The notes beneath the pieces are model-generated. The model made no database searches. It saw only the letters and a list, made by a program, of their open reading frames with translations, and had not been told where the DNA came from. Source: Notamacropus eugenii (Eukaryota; Chordata; Mammalia; Diprotodontia; Macropodidae). From it: 64,000 nt of DNA. The position numbers and the translations under genes are program-made. Where the stretch lies: the NCBI RefSeq assembly GCF_028372415.1, contig NC_092874.1:336120651-336184650 (forward strand), in the 5' to 3' direction. Positions 33,359-43,604 of the stretch are shown in pieces; position 1 is the first letter of the stretch; each line of letters opens with the position of its first letter.

Positions 33359-34615
33359 TTAATAAGTTCTTGCGTTATGACAAAATTCCAAGTCTACCAG
33401 AAAAAAACTCTCGCACACTGTGGTCATTGCTGTGCACAAAGTTCTCCTGGTTCTGCTCCTTTCACTCAGCATCAGATCATATAAGTCCTTCCAGGCTTCT
33501 CTGAAGTCTTCTTCTTCATCATTTCTTATGAAACAATAGTACTCTATTACATTCATATACCATAATTTATTCAGCCATTCCCCAATTGATGGGCATCCCC
33601 TTGACTTCCAGTTTTTGGCAGCCACAAAGAGTGCTGCTATAAATATTTTTGTACATGTGGGACCCTTTCCCATTTTTATGATCTCTTGGGGATACAGTCC
33701 TAGTAGCGATGTTTCTGGGTCAAAGGGTATGCATATTTTTGTAGCCCTTTGGACATAGTTCCAAATTGCTCTCCAGAATGGTTGGATGAGCTCACAGCTC
33801 CACCAGCATTGAATTAGTGTTCCAACTCTCCCACATCCTCTCCAGCATTTATCATTTTCTTGTTCTGTCATGTTGCCCAATCTTATAGGTGTGATGTGGT
33901 ACCTCAGAGTTGTTTTGATTTGCATCTCTCTAATCAATAGTGATTTAGAGCATTTTTTCATATGATTATAGATATCTTTAATTTCTTCCTCTGAAAATTG
34001 CCTGTTCATATCCTTTGACCATTTATCAATTGGGGAATGACTTGTATGGTTATACATTTGAGTCAGTTCTCTATATATTCTAGAAATAAGGATTTTATCC
34101 CCAAGCTTAGCTATAAAAATTCCTTCCCAATTTACTACATCCCTCCGGATTTTGGTTGCATTGGGTTTGGTTGTGCAAAAACTTCTCAGTTTAATGTAAT
34201 CAAAGTTATCCATTTTGCATTTCATAATGCTTTCTATCTCTCCTTTAGTAAAGAATTCTTCCCTTCTCCATAGATCTGATAAATACACTATTCCTTGCTT
34301 CTCCAGTTTATTCATGGTATCAATCTTTATACCTAAATCATGTACCCATTTGGACTTTATTCTTGTATACAGTGTCAGGCACGGGTCTATGCCTAATTTC
34401 TGCCACACTGTTACCCAGTTTTCCCAGCAATTTTTGTGGAACAGTGAGTTCTTATCCCAGAAGTTAGGGTCCTTGGGTTTATCAAACAGGAGATTGTTAT
34501 ATTCCTTGCCTACTGTGTCTTGAGTGCTAAGTCTATTCCACTTGTCTACTTCTCTGTTTCTTAGCCAATACCAAGTGGTTTTGATAATTGCTGCTTTATA
34601 GTACAATTTGAGGTC
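33359..34615 (-). CDS. L1 ORF2 C-terminal domain, no endonuclease or reverse transcriptase
   Basis: About 415 codons stay open to a TAA. Landmarks in order: LYYKAAIIKTTWYW, WDKNSLFHKNCWENW, ISRIYRELTQMY, KDMNRQFSEEEIKDIYNHMK, RYHITPIRLGNM, the Cys-rich CWRGCG..GTLIQCWWSCEL segment, IPFDPETSLLGLYP and GCPSIGEWLNKLWYM. These line up with the human L1 ORF2p C-terminus. Normal ORF2 is about 1,280 residues, so roughly the first two thirds are absent. It has no start codon of its own. Confidence 0.88.
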   Translation of the reverse strand, partial: DLKLYYKAAIIKTTWYWLRNREVDKWNRLSTQDTVGKEYNNLLFDKPKDPNFWDKNSLFHKNCWENWVTVWQKLGIDPCLTLYTRIKSKWVHDLGIKIDTMNKLEKQGIVYLSDLWRREEFFTKGEIESIMKCKMDNFDYIKLRSFCTTKPNATKIRRDVVNWEGIFIAKLGDKILISRIYRELTQMYNHTSHSPIDKWSKDMNRQFSEEEIKDIYNHMKKCSKSLLIREMQIKTTLRYHITPIRLGNMTEQENDKCWRGCGRVGTLIQCWWSCELIQPFWRAIWNYVQRATKICIPFDPETSLLGLYPQEIIKMGKGPTCTKIFIAALFVAAKNWKSRGCPSIGEWLNKLWYMNVIEYYCFIRNDEEEDFREAWKDLYDLMLSERSRTRRTLCTAMTTVCESFFLVDLEFCHNARTY

Positions 34616-35628
34616 TTTGCGTTACGGAATATTGGGTTCCAATTCTTTCGATCTTTTAATGTAGAAGCTGCAAGGTCCTGTGTGATCCTGACTGTATGTC
34701 CTTGATATTTGAATTGTTTCTTTCTGGCTGCTTGTAGTATTTTCTCCTTCACTTGATAGCTCTGGAATTTGGCAACGATATTTCTTGGGGTTTTGAGTTT
34801 GGGATCCCTTTCGGGAGGGGAACGGTGGATTCTTTCGATGACTATTTTGCCCTCTGAGTCTAGTACTTCTGGGCAGTTTTCCTTGATGATTTCCTGGAAG
34901 ATATTGTCCAGACTCTTTTCTTCATCATGGGTTTCTGGCAGGCCAATAATTCTTAAATTTTCTCTCCTGGATCTATTTTCCAGGTCAGTTGTTTTTCCAA
35001 TTAAATATTTTACATTTTCTTCTATCTTTTCATTCTTTAGATTTTGTTTGACTGATTCTTGTTGCCTCATTGAGTCATTAGTTTCTACTTGCCCAATTCT
35101 AATCTTCATCGTATTGTTTTCTTCAGTTAACTTTTGCATCTCCTTTTCCATCTGACCAATTTTTCCCTTTAAGGAGCTATTTTCTCCATTTAATTTTTGT
35201 ACTTCTTTTTCTATTCGACCAATTTTCCCAGTTAGGTTTTGTGTTTCCTTTTCCATTTGATCAATTTTCCCAATTAGGTTTTGGGTTTCCTTTTCCGTTT
35301 GATTAGCTCTTCCTTTTAGGGAATTATTCTCTCCAGTTAATTTTTGAACTTCCTTTTCCATTTGTTCAATTTTTCTTTTCAAAGTGATGTTCTCATCAGT
35401 GAATTCTTTTTTTATAATTTTAAAATCATTGGCCAGTTTTTCTTTTATTTCCTTCTTCAGCTGTTCCAGGTAATCTAGTTGTGCTTGCGAGAAATTCATA
35501 GTCCCTTCTGAGGTTTCAGATGGAAGTACAGTCTCAGCTCTGACCTCTTTGGTGTTTGTGTTTTGGTCCTTATCCCCATAGAAAGAGTCTATGGTTTTTT
35601 CACTTTTCGTCTGCTTTTTCCGATTCAT
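34615..35628 (-). CDS. L1 ORF1 protein (RNA-binding), C-terminus lost at the junction
   Basis: L1 ORF1p is a trimeric RNA-binding chaperone of the L1 particle. The frame opens Met-Asn-Arg-Lys-Lys. Residues about 60-215 are a long coiled coil with repeated QMEKE.QKLTGEN heptads, including an internal repeat of the unit about 24 residues long. The RRM domain begins at RRENLRIIGLPE (about residue 223) and is followed by a C-terminal domain with ITQDLAASTLKDRKNWNPIF. After about residue 337 the frame enters ORF2 sequence out of phase and ends 18 residues later. No stop interrupts the ORF1 part. Confidence 0.88.
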
Positions 35629-36592
35629 GATGTTGGCTGAGTGTTGTAGCTTCTGGTTCTTTCAGTCAGAAGCTACAGAACTTTGTGTTGAGCTGATGTG
35701 TGAAAAAGCAAAAAGCAGGTTTTTGTTTTTTGTTTCCCAGATCAACCCTGGGGTTAGCTTGTTAAATGTGTGGGAGGAGTGGTCTGGTCACAGGAGATCT
35801 CAGCTGAACTGAGGCGAAGGCAAGCTCAGGGGATGTTGATCCCAGCTGCCCTATTGTCTCCCCGTTTCCCCTGGAGGGCTGAGGCATGCCTAGATGCTAA
35901 TGAGTGTTCCCACCCCTCCTAGGGCTGCTCTCCTGGTGCGGAGGCTTGCCTGGGTCCTAGTGTGAGTTTTCTCCACCTTGGGTCCTCTGTCCTTCAGGTT
36001 TGCCTCTGCCACAGTAGGAGGAATCTCCCTTAGCTATTTTCCTAGCCTCAGGTGTTATGAGACTCTTTGCCCCCTTCTGCTGTTCCCTCTGATCCAGGAT
36101 TTTTCTGGGGAAATATTTTATGGTTCCTTCATGGTCATCAAGGGGGGAGGAGAGAGCATTTACTGATCACTCCGCCATCCTGGCTCCTGGAAATTCAAGT
36201 AGGTAACTTACTGAAGTTTAACCTTTGGGCTAAAGGTCTCAGGAGCTGCTGTGCTGATATCTGGCGCTCAGCGGCTCTCACTGGCTCAGTTCAGCTTGCG
36301 CCCTCAGTGCCACTCTGCTGGTTCCGCCTGCCACTCTCAGGTTTCTCGGGTCCCTTCTGCTCCAATGCACTGACCATGCTGCGTTGTGCACTGGGGGCTC
36401 ACCCCCATGGAACAGATCCTTCCTGTGGACCTTCCAGTCTAACCTGGGCTCTGAATCCATCACAGTCTGTCTCCCATTGGATTCCACACCTCCAAAATTT
36501 AGTCAGATTCTCCTTTCAGAGGTAACCAAAGGAGTTTGTCCAAGAGCTTAGGTGAGTCGTTGCTCTCACTCTGCCATCTTGGCTCTGCCCCC

Positions 36593-36605
36593 TAGCCTAT
36601 TTTTA
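36593..36605. repeat. Target-site duplication of the inner L1, right copy
   Basis: TAGCCTATTTTTA directly beyond the L1 5' end, followed by AAGGTG of the interrupted L1. Confidence 0.92.
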
Positions 36606-37715
36606 AAGGTGTTATTTTCTTCAGCATTTTTTGGGGTCTCCTTTAGCAAGGTGTTGACTTGCTTTTCATGCTTTTCTTGCATCTCTCTCATTTCTCTTCC
36701 CAGTTTTTCCTCCACTTCTCATACTTGATTTTCAAAATCCTTTTTGAGCTCTTTCATGGCCTGAGACCATTGAATATTTATTTTGGATGTTTGGGATACA
36801 GAAGCCTTGACTTTTATATCTTTCCCTGATGGTAAGCATTGTTCTCCCTCATCAGAAAGGATGGGAGGAGATCTCTGTTCATCCAGAAAGTAATCCTCCA
36901 TAGTCTTATTTTTTTTCCCCTTTTTTGTGCATTTTCCCAACCAGTTACTTGACTTTTGGATCCTTTGTCAAGAGTAGGGTATCTGGGGATCTGTAAGATC
37001 TCAGTTCCTCCAAGATGGCACAATCAAGTGTGTACACTGCTCTGAGAGCAGTGAGAGATTTTTGTGCCCAGAATCTTAGCAGAGTTTCCTCTTCACAACC
37101 ACCTGGCCTCCAGTTCTGCCAAACCAGCACTGGGGGCTGAGATTCAGATAAACTGCAGGGGTAGGGCCATCATTCAGTGTGAGATAGAGATCAACTGCTG
37201 CAGGGCCTCTATGCAGGGCTGAGGTAAGAATCAGCTGCTCAGTGCCCCCAGGGGTTTTATCATCCAACAATGGATGGGGGCTGCTGTAGGGGCTGCTGTG
37301 GGAACTGCTGCCCCCTGCCCGAGGCAGGGGCTATGGGAAGGTCCTTCTCCCTTCTCAGCCAGCTGAAAAAACCCTGTCACGGACCTTTGGCACCTGTGGG
37401 TTGAGGGATCTTTGAACCACTGCTACTGCAACTGGAGATTCCACTCCCCATGGCCTGCTTGCATCCTACTCCCAGAGCCATGCCTCAGCCAAGTTTGGGC
37501 TGGGCTCAGCTTTACATCCAGTGCAACAGACATTACCCATTGGCCTTTCAGGTCACCATGGACTGGAAATCTCCTCCACTCCGTTGTTCTGGGGCTTCTG
37601 CTGCTCTAGAATTTGTTGAGAGTCTTTCTTTACAGGTATTTTATGGGCTATGAGGGGAGAGCTAGCATATGTGCATCTTTCTACTCCACCATCTTGGCTC
37701 TAACCCCCATAAAAT

Positions 37716-40700
37716 CTTAAAATAGCAAGCTCCAATAACCAGTTTCAGATATGACTATAATTTCACATTGGCTAAGGAATATCTTTTGAAGCAAGTATTA
37801 AGTAGCTTGCATGCCTTTCTACACATGTTCTTGTTCCTGATTAAATAACAATCATCATAAGTTATTGCTCTAATAGATTTACATCTGTTTCCCAAACTAC
37901 TCTATCCCTTTCTAACCCTGCTTAGTCTAAAAGAATGAGCTACACATATGATAAGTTCAAACACTAACTTCAACTTATGTTCATGAAATGAATTCAAATC
38001 AAAACAGAAACATTGAACTTTTCCATCAATGCCAAATATTGCCAGAGGTTACCTGCCTCTAAGAAACTGTATTATGATTTCAAAAGGGGTTTGGATTCAT
38101 CCAATTATGTATCATTAAGGAAATTTATGGTTCAGATTCGCACCTACAATAAGACACATTTGAGAAGAAGAAGCTGGATATTTTATTGATTTACAGAAAA
38201 GGCAAATGCATGAACAGTTTAGAGCTACAGCAGAAATAATTAATATAGCCTAATACTAATATAATTGTAGCAATATTAACATAGATATAAGAGGAAATAG
38301 AAAAACATCACCAATTCGAGGAGCAGCAACACCTGAATTTCATCAGCTGGGGAATCCTGGGATACAGCGTTCAGGGTCCGAATTGGGAGCAATGAGGTCC
38401 CAGGCAGAGCGTCCTCTCCATGGGTGAGATTCTGAGGACTTGCACTAAGCGAGGGGAGTTTATAGGGACCTAGACAAAGAAGGCTTTTTGCCAACGGCTC
38501 CACACACTGTTCCAAGCTGGTCAGGCACATGGCCATGGGAATGCAGGTGTTTGTTCATCAAGGACATATCATATGGGGGCCACAAGATATAAGCTAATTA
38601 ATCATATACTGGGAGGACTAGCCAGATCCTCCAAGTATTATCTATGTGTTCCGGGAGTGGCTAGTTCCCAAAACATTAATACATGGCCAACTCACGCATG
38701 TTATGTTCCTTGAGAGGTCACCAAAAGGACAGAGTGAACTTACTTTATTCAAGGGATATGAAATATTCCTTCAGAAACTTAGACTGAAATTCTTTTCCCC
38801 AAACTAAAGATGTCTCTAATTTAGTCTCAGTAATTAATTCATTCAATTGTATTTACTCAATTGGTCTTTCTAACTAAACCTTATTCCAAGATGGGGCATT
38901 TGTCCATTACCCCCAAAGAGTTTTAGTCCCATTTATCTAAAAGGGTCCTGGAAAATCTCACCTTGTCCAACGTGAACTGGCTCTCTAGAGGCTCATAGAG
39001 GCATATCACTATGCCCTACCAATCCAATTCTCTAGGTTACTGGCCTCTCCCATCAATACCATGCCTGCACCCCCTAGACTACCTGGGGCCACCCCAGACT
39101 CCTTCCTCGGTCCCTCTGTAGATAAGATACAATTACAGTTAACTTTAAATCCCAATCTTGTTCTATATAAATTGTCTATAAAAGACTACAATTTTAACAA
39201 AGTGAGGGGCCACAACACTTGGGTGATCATTTTAGGCTCTTTGGCCCCTCGGAAGGGCTGGCGCCACTCCTCCCCTTCCACAATAGAAAGAGTTAACATC
39301 TCTCTTCTGAGCATCTCCAGTTCACAGCAGATCTTAAGAAGTCCTTCAGTAATAACTGGACTTCAAAAGGAAAGGAGAATGGGGCCAGGAGGCTTATTGT
39401 CTTAAAATAATCACAGAGCTTCCTGCAGCCATAAAATTCCTGGTCTCCCTTACCTTGTCCCTTATCTTCCAACCCCCCCCCCCATAAAACCTGAAGTTAT
39501 TATAACAAATTAGCTTACAAATATAAATTTGGTAGGTAGGCTTTTCAAAAATCAAACAAAAGATTTTACAAAACATTTCTTCATACAATAAATATCTTCC
39601 TCTTTTAAGAACAGTTTACAATTTATCACAAAACCCTCATGAACCTAAGTGGCAAAAATTACAAGATCTAAAACCAAGGCCTTTTAACATTTGGCCATAA
39701 GGTTCCTTTTACAAACATACTTTTGTAAATACTTGATTCGTAGCAAAAACAATTTTAGTTAAAACTTCCTTCTTAACAGCAGAAATAAACTTTTTAACAT
39801 ACTAATATATCCTTAGATGGAACAGGCTTGCAAATCACACACACACACATATATATATATATATACATATAAATTTTTTCCCCCAAGGATTCTCATTTTC
39901 TCAATAGGAATTCTACAACACAGAAACTCTTACAGAGAATTCATAAGAGTTTTTTTTAACCAATTCATCATTAATTTAACAATACAATTTCTAATATAAC
40001 AACATTTAGATTTACTTAAAAATTTAAAACTATTTAAGTTTATTCAAAACTTTAAATAAGCCATTACCCATTTAACTGAGTGCATTTCTACATCATTTTG
40101 CATGGAAATTCATCTCATTGCCACCACGTGGGCACACTCTATCACTTGTTCTCCTTTCAGATAGAGTCATCTCAAATTTGATTGAGCTATTAATTATATT
40201 AAATTAAGTTACATGATGTTTCTGTATTCTTAAAATACTTCCTCATACCCTCACTGAAACCATCTGAAACTGACCCATCTAGAACTATTCAAACCTTATT
40301 CATCTGCCTTTCATATTTGCAATCAAAAACTCTTATTTATTTTTCCAAGTCTCAATCCCATTACTCAGATTATCCAGTTCCTCCACATCTTAACCATAAC
40401 TGTCTGTACTGAATTCCCCTTCTAGCTTAAAGCAAAGAAGTTAACTCTACCATTATATAGCAAACATCAGCATTTTCAGTGCTTATTTATAACCAAATAT
40501 AAGTTTCAAATTATCAAATTTCTATCACATCTTTTTAAAACCCCCATCTATACAGAACACACTCCAAATTTTAAATTGTGTAACAATTACATTAGATTAA
40601 TGTTGCATACCCAGTCCTTATGTTAAGCACTTGACAATCATAAATGCCAAATAACAATATCTTTTTGCTGAATCCTGATAGGAAGAGCATTCTCAGAGGC

Positions 40701-42510
40701 TGCTCTGTATTCCTTCGGGACAGATTTTAACTTGAATCATGTCAAATCTGGATTTATAATTACTAGTGAAAAATATTTTGGCCCTTTTTTTTTTAGTCAA
40801 ATACTTTTGCTACTGTAAAGAAAACTTCATTTATAACTTCCCATAATCTCTCTCTTTTTACTCTACTTCCTTAAAGAGCTGAGAAGTCCTCTTCCAGCTC
40901 CCCTCCCCCCTCCGAGGCCCATCAGTCCGGCTCTGGCAGTCTCATTCCAACCTTTAAATCATATGGGGGGGGGGGGGGTAACCTTCCCCTTGTCCACTTG
41001 GTCTGGGCACATGGACAGAGTTAATGCTTCTAAATGAAATCACTGAAATTCTAAAGTGAATTTGCAATTTTACACACATAGTCTGGTATCAGATATATTT
41101 ACTTAATTTAAACATAAAGTACAGATTTTAGCTTTGAGATCTCATTAAATCAAAACTCAACCTTTCACTCCAGACTGCCTGTCTTTTACTCTGCTAATTT
41201 CCATTACAAAAGAGATCCTCCTCGCCCAGGCAAAGGGTCTAAATAATTTAACACTGACAAAGTATGACTTCTAAGCATGAAGCTTGGGAGCTTAACGACT
41301 AACAGTTATCATTACAAATCAGAGTAAACAATTTTTAAATCTTTAAATCCAATAACCTTCCATAACTTTGTCTATTGGTTTCCCAATCAACCTAAACATT
41401 TTTTTAAGGGGGATGGGGAAAGGGGAAGGGAGTACAAGGTCCAAGCGCATGGAATACTCCACCATCCTATCCTTATCCTCCCCTCCTTTTATATTTCAAA
41501 TAAACTAAATAATCACCATTTCTTCCAGCTTCTTCCTTAAAAAAAAACAAAAACAAAAACAAACTCAGAGGTTAAAAGCCTAACAATTTAATTTATCAAT
41601 AGAGCCACACTTTTTTTAAAGTTGAATAATCTGCAAAGAGCAAAAAATCTTTCTTTTCATATTCACAACCCAGCCAGAGTTTAGAATGCAGAAAGAAAGA
41701 TTTTTTTTTAACAACTTCTTAAAAGTTTTCAAACTCTCTTAACACCATTATCAAGCCAAACAGTAAAGCATTTTTTTTCTCTCTCCAGCCCACTCACTGC
41801 TCTGAGGCTGCTGTGATCAGGGAGAGAAGGAGTAGGGGAGATCAGGAGACAACCCCAGCCACTCTGGCTGACTGCATGACTGCATTTACATTTTAACAAA
41901 ACACTTCACAAACACAGAACAGATAGAGCAATACAAATTCTCTCTTTTTAGGAAATAAACTAATTTTAGATTAGACCAGTCAAAATTGAACTATTCATGT
42001 CAATTTGCTCTGACTGATTCCAAGCCAGTTTCAAAAGGATCCTTCCCAGAATCTAGATTCTCCCTCCTGCCTCTTTCTCTCTGCTCTCTCTCTCCAGAGC
42101 ACACAGAGAAAGGAATATAGCCAGCATTCCTTCAGACAGGCTTCCAAAGGAATACTCAGAGGATTACTCATCCCCTCCCTGGTACCGAGCTCTCATTCCC
42201 CTCTTAGGACTTAATGCTCTGAAAGCCCTCGAAAGGCTGGTGGTGCCTAAGATCCCAAAGCACACAAGGCAGTACTTAGCTACCAATTTTCCCGCCATTG
42301 CTCAGGTCCCTGACTTATGTTGCCTCCGGCCATTCAATCCATTGTTTTAGCTGTGTTCTTCAGTTCACAACAATTCCAAACAGTCCCGGAGAAGTTAGCA
42401 ATAAGAAGAAGGAAACCGAGCATGTGGGTATCTGGGTCACTGAAAAATCAATGGGCACACTCCCATTCCCCACAAGCAAGATTCCATCCTAACCTTTCTG
42501 ATGCTAAAGA
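37716..42510 (-). other. Internal ERV1-like DNA, right segment
   Basis: AT-rich, with no recognisable viral protein domain. It contains an AC/AT simple repeat (39835-39870) and a 14-base G run (40965-40978). Confidence 0.55.
39835..39870. repeat. (AC)n(AT)n simple repeat
   Basis: About 7 AC units run into about 9 AT units. Confidence 0.9.
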
Positions 42511-42528
42511 TCCTGTGACAAGCCCCCA
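42511..42528 (-). other. Primer-binding site, tRNA-Pro type
   Basis: In the minus sense it reads TGGGGGCTTGTCACAGGA, three bases after the 5' LTR, close to the TGGGGGCTCGTCCGGGAT used by gammaretroviruses with tRNA-Pro. Confidence 0.7.
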
Positions 42529-42533
42529 AGTAT

Positions 42534-42909
42534 TGTTAGAAGTGAACCAGTCTAACAAGCCCCCAACAGTGAGAAACATGCTCACCTTAAATAAAGAACA
42601 AAACCTGTTGTGAAATCAGGAAAGCTTTTATTAATCTTTACATCCATTCCCCCTGAATGGACCGATAGCCTCCCCCAGTTGGGTTACAGGAAGGCTACAA
42701 CAGGTGTAGGAAGATGGGGCTTCTTATACTGTTTCCTGAACTTTGAATCTCCCATGACACCATCCCCTGGCCATGTGACTCCATGTTCTCCTCTCTGATA
42801 GACCCTTCCTCACACAGCTCCTTGGGCCTGCACATTGTGACCTGTCCATGCTAGGTCACAACCCTAATCACTCAGGAATGTAGACAACAGAACCTTCTTA
42901 CTTCCCACA
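42534..42909 (-). repeat. 5' LTR of the ERV1-like element
   Basis: 376 bases beginning TGTTAGAAGT and ending TTCCCACA on the plus strand. It aligns over its full length with 31091-31477, apart from a short length difference in the middle. Confidence 0.85.
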
Positions 42910-43050
42910 TATCCTAAGTCTGGTTGTTCACATTCTTCTTTTTTCTATACTGGGAAAGATATAACCTATACTTTCTATCTGTTTTTTAAAGTAGTATTTG
43001 ACTTTTGATATTTGAATAGCCCTTTGTCTCTTGGCTAGGTAGGTAGTGGA
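42910..43050 (-). mobile_element. Old L1, right half of the outermost nest layer
   Basis: T-rich sequence with GATATTTGAATAGCCCTTTG, in keeping with an antisense L1 that continues from 30785-31090 across the LTR element. Too decayed for firm alignment by eye. Confidence 0.4.
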
Positions 43051-43604
43051 CAATGCCATAGGGACTCAGCATTCTGGGGGTGCCTTCAACAGCTGAACAG
43101 ACTTTTTACTCAGGGGTGACAGGGGCATTGACATCTTGAACTTGGCTTGAAGAACTCTGGAAAAGAGACAAAGAAGATCCATCTTACTAATTCACATGGA
43201 AGGAAGGACAGTGGGCAGGATGAACAGCACCTCCTTCCTTGCCCCCTTCCTCTGGAGCTCTCATGGGCTACTGTTACAGCACAATGGTGAGTTGAGCTTA
43301 AAGTTGAGCCAGAGAGACAGCTGAGAATGTAGGCTACTGAGAAAAACCTAGGTACCCTGCTCTTTTTCTCTCCTATCACCCTTTCTAGGTGAAAGATTTG
43401 CTTCCTTTTTATTCAACTCATTCAATTTCTGTCTCTCCTCTTTTACGAGAGAAGAGGAATCAAAAGAAAGAGAAACTGATTCTGTCCTGGTAGTCAGTAG
43501 TGCTAGACCTCAATTTCTCATCCAAAAACCTTATTTACCCCCTTCCCTTCTATTCCCCTGCTCACCATCCTTTTGATGTCATTACTTTATTCTCCTTGAT
43601 AGAA
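43051..43604. other. Unassigned intergenic stretch
   Basis: No named repeat or gene. A reverse frame of 89 codons (43110-43379) has no recognisable family. Confidence 0.5.

Larger units (their letters stand above)
32994..36592 (-). mobile_element. Younger L1 with a large internal deletion, inserted in the outer L1
   Basis: A 3.6 kb L1 with 13-bp target duplications. It has a 5' UTR with two canonical 5'-start motifs (about 36565-36592 and 36168-36192), an intact-looking ORF1 from 35628, a junction near 34615 where ORF1 passes directly into the ORF2 C-terminus, an ORF2 tail open to a normal stop at 33359-33361, and a 3' UTR that ends in an A-rich tail next to the left duplication. The endonuclease and reverse transcriptase domains are missing, so it cannot move itself. 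The lack of stops in about 750 codons suggests a fairly recent copy. Confidence 0.9.
32754..37706 (-). mobile_element. L1 5' part (5' UTR and ORF1 start) inside the LTR element
   Basis: Read on the minus strand, the canonical L1 start GAGCCAAGATGGTGGAGTAG lies at about 37680-37700, a 5' UTR runs to about 36945, and ORF1 opens with Met-Glu-Asp-Tyr-Phe and continues through a coiled coil (36940-36606). After the younger L1 is removed the coil continues at 32993-32754. The copy stops inside ORF1 with no ORF2 and no poly(A). CCATAAAAT occurs at both edges (32745-32753 and 37707-37715), a possible target duplication. Confidence 0.75.
31091..42909 (-). mobile_element. LTR retroelement, ERV1-like and non-autonomous, with two LTRs
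   Basis: Two directly repeated LTRs (31091-31477 and 42534-42909) bound the element, with TATC on both outer sides (31087-31090 and 42910-42913). On the minus strand the 5' LTR is followed by a primer-binding site like that used with tRNA-Pro, and the 3' LTR is preceded by a purine tract. About 6.1 kb of internal DNA is left after removing the nested L1s, and no gag, pol or env is recognisable, so it is a decayed or non-coding fossil. The LTRs differ at roughly one base in eight by eye, which suggests an insertion tens of millions of years old. Confidence 0.82.

Noticed and set aside
34037-35155. Plus-strand frames of 78-128 codons
   Set aside because: Shadows of the L1 ORF1/ORF2 coding sequence on the minus strand.
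36067-36525. Plus-strand 152-codon frame
   Set aside because: It lies antisense in the GC-rich L1 5' UTR and has no recognisable domain.
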